NCBI RefSeq assembly: GCF_035918015.1
Contig: NZ_CP109132.1
Span: 4,216,001 to 4,280,000 of the forward strand
DNA length: 64,000 nt
Direction of reading: 5' to 3'
Source of the DNA: Streptomyces sp. NBC_01754
GTDB lineage: Bacteria > Actinomycetota > Actinomycetes > Streptomycetales > Streptomycetaceae
Shown here: piece after piece, positions 18,152-25,557 of the stretch
Layout: each line of letters opens with the position of its first letter
How positions within the stretch are numbered: the stretch's first letter is position 1
Program-made: the position numbers and the translations under genes
The notes under the pieces: generated by a model
Databases searched by the model: none
What the model saw: the letters and a program-made list of their open reading frames with translations, nothing else
Told to the model about the DNA's origin: nothing

Positions 18152-19046
18152 GTCCGTACACCACGTCCGGCACCGCGAGGGTGAGCTCGTCAGTGGGGGA
18201 GGGCCGGTGATCGATGTGGTCGGCCAGCTTGTCGTACCAGAACGCGTGCGAGTCCTTACCGACAGCCTTGCAGGACATCGTGAGCGCGCCACGGGGGTCG
18301 GCCTCGATCCGTTCGATCTCGACTGGGCCCCCATTGGGAACGCAGGCATCCGGGGCGCCGGCCTCGGACAGGTCCTCGTCGACGATCACCTCGATCTCCA
18401 GGCCGGCCACATCCAACCAGCGGCGAAGGCAGGTGTAGGCCGTGGGGTCGGTGATCAGGAGCTCGGGATGATCGGCCGCATTGCCAACCGGCCGGAGACA
18501 GTGCAGTTTCAGCTGCTCCACGCCGTAGCCCTGGAGTACCCGAGCGAGCGGCAGCACCTCTTCGATGTTGCGTGAGGTGACCGTCATGGTGGCTCCGGTG
18601 CGGACACCGAGTCGCTGGGCGATTTCGAGGGCGCTCAACGCGCTGCGGTAGCTTCCGAACTTGCGGATGTGGTCGTTGGTCGAGCCGATGCCCTCCAGCG
18701 ATACCCGGAGCAGGTCCAGGTCGGGGCCGATCTCGGTCAGCCGGCGCTCGATCCGGTAGCCATTGGTACAGATCTCGACCCGCAGCCCAAGATCCCGCTT
18801 GGCGTACCGGACGACCTGAGTGAGGTCCCGGTAGACGAACGGTTCGCCGCCCAGCAGGGTGACAGCCTCGGTGCCGTACTGGTCGCGCATGAGGGTGAGG
18901 AGATTGATCGCCTCGTCCGCGGTGAAGGCGTCGGCGTGCTGGAGCCGCTTGCCGTGGAAGCAGTGCAGGCATTCGAAGTTGCAGCGGTACAGCAGCTGCA
19001 GGTACAGCATCCGGATTCTGCGGATCCCGGTGACTTCGCTGATCAC
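18144..19046 (-). CDS. Radical SAM enzyme heading the element's cluster
   Basis: About 300 residues, with a CxxxCxxC [4Fe-4S] motif (RCNFECLHCFHGKR), a GGEP SAM-binding motif (VTLLGGEPFVYRD), VEICTNGY and RVSLEG, i.e. a complete radical SAM barrel. Two further cysteines near the C-terminus (DACVPNG, MSCKAVG) do not make a full SPASM set. CFHGK is reminiscent of viperin's CFH, but SGGEP and other viperin features are absent. I prefer GTG 19046 (GGAG 6 nt upstream) to the upstream start at 19115. First gene of a five-gene operon; substrate unknown. Confidence 0.82.
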   Translation of the reverse strand: MISEVTGIRRIRMLYLQLLYRCNFECLHCFHGKRLQHADAFTADEAINLLTLMRDQYGTEAVTLLGGEPFVYRDLTQVVRYAKRDLGLRVEICTNGYRIERRLTEIGPDLDLLRVSLEGIGSTNDHIRKFGSYRSALSALEIAQRLGVRTGATMTVTSRNIEEVLPLARVLQGYGVEQLKLHCLRPVGNAADHPELLITDPTAYTCLRRWLDVAGLEIEVIVDEDLSEAGAPDACVPNGGPVEIERIEADPRGALTMSCKAVGKDSHAFWYDKLADHIDHRPSPTDELTLAVPDVVYGRV

Positions 19047-19136
19047 GAGGGTCTCCTTCGGGCGTTTGCCTGGTGGGAGACCTGATATTGGCGGGACAGG
19101 TACGGACTCCGTCACCGCGTATCGGGACGCTCCAAA

Positions 19137-19152
19137 GACGTCCTGGGACGTT
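19137..19152 (-). promoter_or_regulatory. Putative operator of the radical SAM operon
   Basis: AACGTCCCAGGACGTC (read on the - strand) lies between the HAD stop and the radical SAM start. It matches AACGTCCCGGAACGTC at 19891 in 14 of 16 positions, and a further GCGTCCC half-site follows. Its position in two promoters of one cluster suggests control by the neighbouring XRE protein. Confidence 0.5.
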
Positions 19153-19153
19153 T

Positions 19154-19846
19154 TCAGGACGCCGCGAACGTCTCCAGGATCCCGAGCACGCGAGCGGTGT
19201 CCACGAGATTCGGTAGCACCCTTTGAGCACCGGCAGCGGCCAGTTCCTCGGCGCTGTGAACGCCGGAGGCGACGGCGATGATCTCGGAGCCCGTAGCGAT
19301 TGCGGCCTCGACGTCTCTGGGCGTATCGCCCACGAGCACGACGGGCACGTCGGCCTGCGCACCTCGCAGCCGCTGAGCACGCTCACGGGCGACAGCAACT
19401 AGGTCCGGCCGCTGGAGAGCGTCAGCACCATAGGCGCCAACTCGCAGATCGAGCAGGGAGTCAAGGCCGAAGGCTGACACCTTCACCCGGGCGTTGGCCG
19501 CGATATTTCCGGTGAGCACCGAGGACACCCAGGTACTGCGTACGGAGGCTTCCTTCAAGATCTCACGCACGCCAGGCAAGGCTGTTCCGCGTCGGCTGAG
19601 CTCGGCCAGACGCGCGGCACCTGCGGCCGTGAGGGCCTCCTCGACAGCAGCCCAGTCCGGCTCAGACACACCGTTTCGGTGGAACATGTCGCACATGATC
19701 AGGCGATCCGTACGACCTTCCGTCCGCGCCGGCCCCATAGGCTCTCTCCCCGACAGCGCTGTGAAGGCAGCGGCGTAGATCTCCTTGCTGACCCCGGCAT
19801 TCTCGATCAGCGTGTGGTCGATGTCCCACAGGACGATGAGCTCCAT
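19154..19846 (-). CDS. HAD-superfamily phosphatase
   Basis: A 230-residue haloacid-dehalogenase-like hydrolase. Motif I is LWDIDHTLI (nucleophile and acid Asp), motif II VLTGN, the Lys region is replaced by RPDLVAVAR, and motif IV is VLVGDTPRDVEAA. A helical cap lies between motifs I and II, as in phosphoglycolate-phosphatase-like enzymes. The ATG is placed at 19846 from the motif position. It is divergent from the XRE gene and upstream of the radical SAM operon on the same strand. Substrate not predictable. Confidence 0.85.
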   Translation of the reverse strand: MELIVLWDIDHTLIENAGVSKEIYAAAFTALSGREPMGPARTEGRTDRLIMCDMFHRNGVSEPDWAAVEEALTAAGAARLAELSRRGTALPGVREILKEASVRSTWVSSVLTGNIAANARVKVSAFGLDSLLDLRVGAYGADALQRPDLVAVARERAQRLRGAQADVPVVLVGDTPRDVEAAIATGSEIIAVASGVHSAEELAAAGAQRVLPNLVDTARVLGILETFAAS

Positions 19847-19881
19847 ACGCCCAGCGTAAGCACCCTGGTCGTGCTGTCGAT

Positions 19882-19907
19882 GTCCCGCAGAACGTCCCGG
19901 AACGTCC
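19882..19907. promoter_or_regulatory. Putative operator between the HAD and XRE genes
   Basis: Three ACGTCC-type half-sites occur in tandem (GTCCC, then AACGTCCCGG, then AACGTCC) in the 88-bp divergent promoter. The core is shared with the site upstream of the radical SAM operon. Autoregulation by the adjacent helix-turn-helix protein is a reasonable inference. Confidence 0.5.
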
Positions 19908-19934
19908 TTGCCGCTCCCGGCCCCTTCAGCTTGT

Positions 19935-20717
19935 ATGGCGCCTGTGAACGAGCGACTGCACTCCGTACTCGCCCAGCGCGGCATCCCACCCGAATCCCTC
20001 GCCGAAGTCTGCGAGGTGGACCCCAAGACGGTGAGCCGATGGCTCGGCGGACGTGTTCCCCACGCCCGCCACCGCTTCCGCGTCGCCCGGCACCTGCGGG
20101 TGGAGGAATTGTTCCTCTGGCCGGTACCGGCACGCGGTGCTCAACAGCAGTCCGCCGGGTCAGAGCAGGAGCTGGTCACGACCTACCAGAACCGTGCGAG
20201 CGTCCCACGGGACACGTGGCTGTCGCTGCTCAAGGGCGCCCAGGAGCAGATCAGCGTCCTCGTCTTCTCCGGTACCTTCTTCGCCCAGTCCAACCCCCAC
20301 GTCGCCAAGATGCTCGCCGAGCGTGCGTCGGACGGGGTGCGAGTGCGGCTCTGCTTCGGCGACTCGAACGGCCAGGCAGCAGCCATCCGGGGCCGGGAGG
20401 AGGGCATCGGCGACACCCTCGCCGCCAAGATCCGCGCCTCCCTCACCTACTACCGGCCCTTACTCTCCGAGGCAGGCTGCGAGGTAAGACTGCACGACAC
20501 CACGCTCTACACCTCCATGTTCCGCTACGACAACAACCTCCTGGCCAACCCACACGTCTGGGGCCAACCGGCCAGCGCCAACCCCATCCTGCATCTCCGC
20601 AGAGCTGACACCACGGGCTGGTTCGACAACTACGCTCAGAGTTTCGAAGCTGTCTGGGCCACCGCACGGCCCTGGGCACCGGACCGGGAGGGGCCCTCGT
20701 CACATGGGCAGGACTGA
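19935..20717 (+). CDS. Helix-turn-helix regulator with DUF5919-like C-terminal domain
   Basis: A 260-residue protein. The N-terminal XRE-type DNA-binding domain (residues 1-65) includes LAEVCEVDPKTVSRWLGGRV. The C-terminal domain (80-250) looks like a phospholipase-D-fold, DUF5919-type module, with conserved-looking VRVRLCFGDSNG and LHDTTLYTSMFRYDNNLL, and may sense a ligand. The ATG at 19935 has no ribosome-binding site, so the mRNA may be leaderless. It overlaps the NUDIX gene by 14 nt and probably controls the divergent HAD and radical SAM units. Confidence 0.75.
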   Translation: MAPVNERLHSVLAQRGIPPESLAEVCEVDPKTVSRWLGGRVPHARHRFRVARHLRVEELFLWPVPARGAQQQSAGSEQELVTTYQNRASVPRDTWLSLLKGAQEQISVLVFSGTFFAQSNPHVAKMLAERASDGVRVRLCFGDSNGQAAAIRGREEGIGDTLAAKIRASLTYYRPLLSEAGCEVRLHDTTLYTSMFRYDNNLLANPHVWGQPASANPILHLRRADTTGWFDNYAQSFEAVWATARPWAPDREGPSSHGQD

Positions 20718-21171
20718 GTACTACAACGACCCCAAGGCCCCCAAGGCGAATACGCTCATCCCCGCCAACAATCTCCTCGTCGTCGACGAAAACGGCGCCA
20801 TACTGCTCCAGCGCCGCCGGGACACAGGCCAGTGGGCCCTGCCGGGCGGCGCCCAGGACATCGGCGAGACGGCGGCCGAGTGCGCAGTGCGCGAATGCCT
20901 GGAGGAGACCGGAATCATCGCCGAGGTCACGGGATTCTTGGGGGTCTACACGAACCCGAACCACATCGTGGCCTACACGGACGGCGAGATCCGCCAGCAG
21001 TACGAGAACACCTACATCGGCCGCCCCGTGGGCGGCGAGCCCACGATCAACGACGAAGCCGACGGCGTCCGCTACGTCCAGCCCAACAACTTGGACGACT
21101 ACGACATCCACCCCAGCATGCGCCAGCAGATCGGCGACTACCTCGCCGGCACATACCCTTACCTGGGCTGA
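20704..21171 (+). CDS. NUDIX hydrolase
   Basis: A 155-residue pyrophosphohydrolase. The Nudix box begins at GGAQDIGETAAECA and ends RECLEETGI (near residues 48-71), with all catalytic Glu residues present (RExxEE). It should cleave a nucleoside diphosphate linked to another group; the substrate is unknown. It is co-transcribed with the XRE/DUF5919 gene (14-nt overlap) and its 3' end overlaps the convergent HD gene by 13 nt. Confidence 0.9.
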   Translation: MGRTEYYNDPKAPKANTLIPANNLLVVDENGAILLQRRRDTGQWALPGGAQDIGETAAECAVRECLEETGIIAEVTGFLGVYTNPNHIVAYTDGEIRQQYENTYIGRPVGGEPTINDEADGVRYVQPNNLDDYDIHPSMRQQIGDYLAGTYPYLG

Positions 21172-21722
21172 GCCGCCAACGCCGCCTCCACTCGCCCCAC
21201 CGCCTCAAGGATGTCCGGCTTCGCCTGACGGATGAACCGCCCCACCAGGCTGCCCGTGCCGTAGCGAACGACGATCTCCGCCAGCCGGGCCTTCGCAGAG
21301 GTGACCTCGCCATCGGGTGTGGTCGTCATGTCACAGTAGATGAGCCCATCTACAAGAAGCTGGTCGTCCAACAGCGGAAACTCCGCCTCCAACATGTCCC
21401 GCAACCCCCGCTCCTCAGCCTCCAACAATGCCATCGAGTGGTTCGCCACCAACCGAACCAGCCGCTCATCCGCAGCATGGATGTCGCGAAGGAACCGGGC
21501 ACCATCCAGCGGATGGAAGCCGGTCGCGGCCAGTCGCGGAGCGTAACCGATATCGTGTAGGACCGCCGCAGAGCTCAGCAGCTGCGCATCGTCGCCCAGG
21601 ATCCTGGCCACTTCGACCGCGCGCTGCGCGACCCCTTGGGAGTGCGCCCACCGACGAGGAAGCGGTCCACACAACTCTGCCTCGGCCACTGCGCACGCCC
21701 ACTTCGCCATTGCTTCGCTCAT
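21159..21722 (-). CDS. HD-domain phosphohydrolase
   Basis: A 187-residue HD-domain protein: His in RRWAHSQGVA, the HD doublet in AAVLHDIGYAP and a later VANHSMALL His form the usual metal site. HD proteins hydrolyse nucleotides, cyclic nucleotides or other phosphoesters. The start at ATG 21722 is chosen from domain position (MSEAMAKW). It is convergent with, and slightly overlaps, the NUDIX gene. It completes a set of five phosphate-handling enzymes around the radical SAM protein. Confidence 0.8.
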   Translation of the reverse strand: MSEAMAKWACAVAEAELCGPLPRRWAHSQGVAQRAVEVARILGDDAQLLSSAAVLHDIGYAPRLAATGFHPLDGARFLRDIHAADERLVRLVANHSMALLEAEERGLRDMLEAEFPLLDDQLLVDGLIYCDMTTTPDGEVTSAKARLAEIVVRYGTGSLVGRFIRQAKPDILEAVGRVEAALAAQPR

Positions 21723-21868
21723 GGGTAGGAACCTGCCCCGGTGAAGCCTTGTACAGCCTTGGTGGGGCAGTCCAGCCCCTGACCTCCGCCTTGTCCGACA
21801 GCTTGCAACTCGATGGTCATGACGGAGAGCAGCACGATTAGCGAGAGCGCTTGGTGACCGGGTGGCCG

Positions 21869-22651
21869 TCACTGGGACACTGCACCGGTACGTGGTGAGG
21901 GTGCTGGGACAACCGGGCCGACCAAGTCGAGCCATGCTGCGAGCGCCTCGGCCAAGTCATCGCCGAGTGCAGCCGCCGCATAGGGGAGTGACCCGGTCGT
22001 CTCCAGGAACCGCAACACGTCCGCGAAGGGGTCGTGGCAAAGCGCTAGTGCAATCTCCTCTGCGCGATGATGGTCGCCTACGCGGAAGTTCTGGTGCCAG
22101 GCGACCAGCAAGGTCTGGCATTTGATGTATGCCGACCTTCGGCCCATCACTAGTTCGGGCCTATCGTTAAGTCCGAAAACTTGGATTGACACCCTCCCCT
22201 TAAGTGAGGGATCGCCCGAGGGTGTGACTGGGCGATATTTACCTGTTACTGGTTCCAGGCGTATATGATCAGCTGGGTCGTCCATGCTTGGATTGATTAG
22301 TAGGCACTGTCCGAACGTGTCGCATGGGTACGCGTCGCGTTTCAGGTTGCTATTGCAGTGCGAGCATGCAAGTAAATGGTTGTGCCAGCAAAATGTACGC
22401 AAGGGGAAATGGGCCTTAGGGGCGAAATGATCGATGTCCGTACCCCGGCTATCCAGGCAGTACATGCAGCGCAGTACCCCCGGCGCCATCTGCTCCAGGA
22501 GGCTTCGGATCTCTTCCTTAGCGGCAGTGGCCAGCTTCCACTGCTCTGCGGCGGCTTCTCCGGTGGCTCTGCCTTCGATGACCTTCTGTGTTCGAAAAGC
22601 GGTGAGTCTCAGTAGGCGTTCCGTTGCTGCAGGGCGCTGAAGAGGAATCAC
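21869..22651 (-). CDS. ptuB: HNH endonuclease of a Septu-like defence pair (PtuB-like)
   Basis: A 260-residue HNH nuclease. The core is RCMYCLDSRGTDIDHFAPK, then WHNHLLACSHCNSNLKRDA: a zinc-binding CxxC...CxxC pair around the catalytic IDH. This layout matches retron/Septu-associated HNH proteins (TIGR02646-type). Its ATG overlaps the ATPase stop by 4 nt. In Septu, PtuA ATPase and PtuB HNH act together against phage. Here the nuclease frame is intact but its partner is disrupted. Third-position GC looks lower than in the flanking chromosome. Confidence 0.7.
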   Translation of the reverse strand: MIPLQRPAATERLLRLTAFRTQKVIEGRATGEAAAEQWKLATAAKEEIRSLLEQMAPGVLRCMYCLDSRGTDIDHFAPKAHFPLRTFCWHNHLLACSHCNSNLKRDAYPCDTFGQCLLINPSMDDPADHIRLEPVTGKYRPVTPSGDPSLKGRVSIQVFGLNDRPELVMGRRSAYIKCQTLLVAWHQNFRVGDHHRAEEIALALCHDPFADVLRFLETTGSLPYAAAALGDDLAEALAAWLDLVGPVVPAPSPRTGAVSQ

Positions 22652-23752
22652 CCGTCGTATCCCAATCGAGCGGCTACTTCGTCCACGCGGGCGGAACGAG
22701 AACTACTCAGGCGTGTCGTGCGTTCGCGATATTCGCGGGCCTCTGCTTCGGTGGCCTGGCCTGCGAAGACCTTACGCTCCAGTGGCACCAACTCTCGCCT
22801 TTCCTGTTCAGCGCGATCGGAGTATGGGGTTTCTAGGCCGAATAGTTTGGAGAGCGCCACGTCCTCGCCGCTCCCGTATACGATGCGTCGGTATAGGGAG
22901 TCGTCCACAACCTCGGGTCCACATTGCTCATCTGGTCCCGGTAGGCGGATTAGACCACCAGGATCTGCGGCTTGGCAGATATACGGACTGTGGCTAGTCA
23001 CGATGAACTGGATTAGCGGAAAATGGGCGCGAAGCCAGCTACCGATCTGCCGTTGCCAAGTGACATGGAGATGGGCATCCACCTCGTCGATGATCACAAT
23101 GCCGGGCATTCGGATAACCGGTTTCCCCGCATCATTCGTGCCCGCGTTCAGTGTTCCGTAAGAGTTCTGCAGTTGCCTCACCATATCCAAAACTAGCGAG
23201 GCGACCGTTCTGAACCCGTCGCTCATTTCCCTTAGCGGGTACGCGCGTTCGGGCTGACCGGGTGGGGCCACCCACAACCCCTCAGAACTTACTCGCATCG
23301 CTATATAGCCATCGGGCAACAAGCCGTCCGAGAGTAGCGCCTGCACAGTTTTCAATAGCGCAGATGCCTGCTCTTGCCCCTCCAAAGCTCTCAGGTGCAG
23401 CTCCTTGAGCCAGTTCACCCCTTCGGCGAGCGACGCGTCTTCGTGGAAGAGGGAGGCCATGCGCCCCGCCGGGCCAGGCGCAAGCATCATCCGTTGAGCT
23501 TCACCTGAGCCACCAGCCATGCGTCGAAAGGGGCCGTAAGCTGCGCAGAACCAGCCCTGCGGGTTGTCAGCCCAAGGACCGCGGGCGGCCCCTGCCCAGC
23601 CTGTTTTCTTGTCGTAGGGGGACAGGTGAGGCTATCGCGACATGCCGAAGGCGTTATGCCCAGCTGATGCAGCCTCTGGAGCTGTCCAGTCCAGTCCCAG
23701 CAAGAGGGGGCCACCAGGTGCTCTTCCGCTTGCGGTGAGCCTGTCGACTGAG
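22648..23752 (-). pseudogene. ptuA: Septu-like ATPase (PtuA-like), C-terminal fragment
   Basis: The largest piece of an ABC/OLD-type ATPase. It holds the signature-like REMSDGFRTVASLVLD, Walker B GIVIIDEVDAHLH and the switch His in FIVTSHSPYI. The fragment continues upstream (GPWADNPQGWFC, then GPFRR) across an in-frame TAG at 23634-23632 to the 1704-bp IS. Rejoined with the pieces at 25457-25557 and 26905-27083 it gives one 457-codon frame, still broken by that TAG. A polypeptide could restart at ATG 23520 but would lack the P-loop. Confidence 0.75.
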
Positions 23753-23897
23753 TGCGTTGTGGCAAACCGGATCTCGTTCGAAGCCTGCGGTGCGGGTGAT
23801 CATTCGGACAGAGATGCCGGTGCGGTCGTGGGCATGAAGAAACGGGCCCCTTGGTAGTGACGTGGTTGTTGAGGCCGGTCACGAGCAAGGAGACCCG

Positions 23898-24854
23898 TTG
23901 TCGGACGAGTTGACCATCTCTGCGGTGCCTGCGTCCACCGCGGTCACCCTTGGGTGTGACTGCTACGTGCACAGGTTCGGTTCGATCGCTCCGGGACGGC
24001 GGGCCGGCTGCTATCCCAGTGACATGACGGACGCGGAGTGGGCCGAGGTCCGCTCCGTCATGCCGGTGCCGGCCTGGCTCCTCAAGCAGGGCGGCCGCCC
24101 CGAGGCGTACTGCCACCGCGAGATGCTCGACGCTGTGCGCTACCTGGTCGACAACGGCGTGAAGTGGATGGCCCTGCCGGTCGACTTCCCGCACTGGCGG
24201 GCCGTCTACGACTTCTTCCGCCGCTGGCGGTCCTACGACTACGTGCGTGAGCTGTACGAACGCCTGCGACGCTCGGCGAGGGAACGCACCGGCCGCAACG
24301 CCGAGCCCAGTGGCGGGATCATCGACAGTCAGTCGGTGGACGCCTCCGAAACCGTCGGCGAGGACAGTCGCGGATACGACGGCGGCAAGTCACGTGACGG
24401 GCGCAAACGTCACATCCTGACCGACGCCGAGGGCCTGCTCCTGGAGGTGACCGTGACCACGGCCGATGTGCACGACTCCAAAGCCGCCCCGGCGCTGTTG
24501 GAAGCATTCATGGCCGAGCCGGGCCGGCTGCTGAAACTGGTGTGGGTCGACAGCGCTTACCAGGGTCCGGCGCTGGCGAAGGCGTTCGCCCGCCACGGGG
24601 TGCGGATCGAGGTCGTGCGCCGCTCCGACGGGCAACGCGGATTTGTCGTACTGGCCCGCAGGTGGGTGGTGGAGCGCACGCTGAGCTGGCTCTCCCGCTC
24701 ACGCCGCCTCAACCGCGACCACGAACGCCGCCCCGACCACCACGCCCAGATGGTGTGGTGGGCAGCCATCATCAGGCTGTCCCGGCGCCTGGCCGGAGAC
24801 GCTCCGCGCTGGCCGGAGAAGCGTCCCGGGCGACTGCTCCCGGCGTCGGCGTGA
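23898..24854 (+). CDS. IS5-family DDE transposase (copy 1)
   Basis: A 318-residue transposase with N-terminal DUF4096-like helix-turn-helix (MTDAEWAEVRSVMPVPAW) and DDE domain: first Asp in IIDSQSVD, second in VWVDSAYQG, Glu in RRWVVERTLSWL. TTG 23898 is preceded by AAGGAG; the frame is open further upstream. It appears intact and single-frame. Its 3' end overlaps the convergent passenger gene by 83 nt. Confidence 0.9.
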   Translation: MSDELTISAVPASTAVTLGCDCYVHRFGSIAPGRRAGCYPSDMTDAEWAEVRSVMPVPAWLLKQGGRPEAYCHREMLDAVRYLVDNGVKWMALPVDFPHWRAVYDFFRRWRSYDYVRELYERLRRSARERTGRNAEPSGGIIDSQSVDASETVGEDSRGYDGGKSRDGRKRHILTDAEGLLLEVTVTTADVHDSKAAPALLEAFMAEPGRLLKLVWVDSAYQGPALAKAFARHGVRIEVVRRSDGQRGFVVLARRWVVERTLSWLSRSRRLNRDHERRPDHHAQMVWWAAIIRLSRRLAGDAPRWPEKRPGRLLPASA

Positions 24855-25338
24855 ACCGCCCGTCTTCCGCCCGCAGCAGCCAGCCCCGCTTCTCCAGCGC
24901 ATAGGCACGGTGACGGATCTTCTCCACCTCGTTCTTGACCCCCGCCTTCCGGCCCACCGCCCGCGTCAACTCCACCCCGTTCACCGGCCCCGAAGCGGCC
25001 ACCACCGCGGCGAACACCTCCCGATACACGCCGCTGAGCACCTCCTCACCCATACCCGACCGCCACACCGGCGGCCGCCCGCCATGCCCCGCGCCGGAGC
25101 CGCTCGATCCCACGGCGGCAGCCATCTCACCACCAGACGGCACGGGAACCGGCGTATCCACCGGGCTCTCCTCGGCCAGCACCGACACGAGCTCCTCACG
25201 CCCCACCCGGGCCCGCTCAACTCGCTCCCGTGCGGCATCCACCTCCGCCTGAGCCTGCTCCAGGACCTCCGTCCAGGACTCCAGATCCTGCCTCGCCCGC
25301 GCCTCACGCTGTTCCATCAACCCCAGCACCGACGGCAT
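24772..25338 (-). CDS. IS passenger protein: coiled coil plus winged-helix-like domain (copy 1)
   Basis: A 188-residue protein carried inside the IS, on the strand opposite the transposase. An N-terminal coiled coil (about residues 5-55, EQREARARQDLESWTEVLEQ onward) leads to a Pro/Gly linker and a C-terminal winged-helix-like region (GPVNGVELTRAVGRKAGVKN, then EKRGWLLRAEDGRF). The ATG has GAGGAGGG upstream. It is not a known transposition factor to me; a regulator of the IS or a DNA-binding cofactor is possible. Confidence 0.72.
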   Translation of the reverse strand: MPSVLGLMEQREARARQDLESWTEVLEQAQAEVDAARERVERARVGREELVSVLAEESPVDTPVPVPSGGEMAAAVGSSGSGAGHGGRPPVWRSGMGEEVLSGVYREVFAAVVAASGPVNGVELTRAVGRKAGVKNEVEKIRHRAYALEKRGWLLRAEDGRFTPTPGAVARDASPASAERLRPGAGTA

Positions 25339-25456
25339 CGCACCCTCCTCTATCCACAACAAGCCGTCCGCTGCCTGCCCCTACCCCTCCGCGGCCATGC
25401 CCCGCACACGAAGAAGTCCCTGCTCATCGAACAGGGACTCCCTTTGCCACAACGCA

Positions 25457-25557
25457 CTGAGTAGTCAGGCTTTACGTACACCTGGGCCCACGCAGCATTC
25501 TCTCCAGTTGCAATCCATCCGCTGAAATCCTGCATCAGAGTGCGAGCCACCTGTGGG
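25457..25557 (-). pseudogene. ptuA: Septu-like ATPase, central fragment between two ISs
   Basis: About 30 codons stranded between two ISs. Read on the - strand after removing one ACCTGTGGG copy it gives ...QVARTLMQDFSGWIATGEN..., which joins LTLAGP of the N-terminal piece in frame. At its other end, YVKPDYS runs in frame into VDRLTASG of the C-terminal piece. Confidence 0.75.

Larger units (their letters stand above)
23753..25456 (+). mobile_element. 1704-bp IS5-family element with a passenger gene, copy 1
   Basis: Terminal inverted repeats read TGCGTTGTGGCAAA inward at both ends. CTGAG flanks the element directly on both sides (23748-23752, 25457-25461); the minimal duplication could be TGA. 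A second copy of the same length lies inverted at 36043-37746, with at least one base difference. It carries a DDE transposase and a convergent passenger gene. It interrupts ptuA. Confidence 0.88.

Noticed and set aside
18144..19046. Radical SAM protein as a prokaryotic viperin
   Set aside because: The CxxxCxxC-FH stretch and the neighbouring kinase-like gene are suggestive, but the viperin SGGEP and downstream signatures are missing (here LGGEP). I keep it only as a hypothesis to test.
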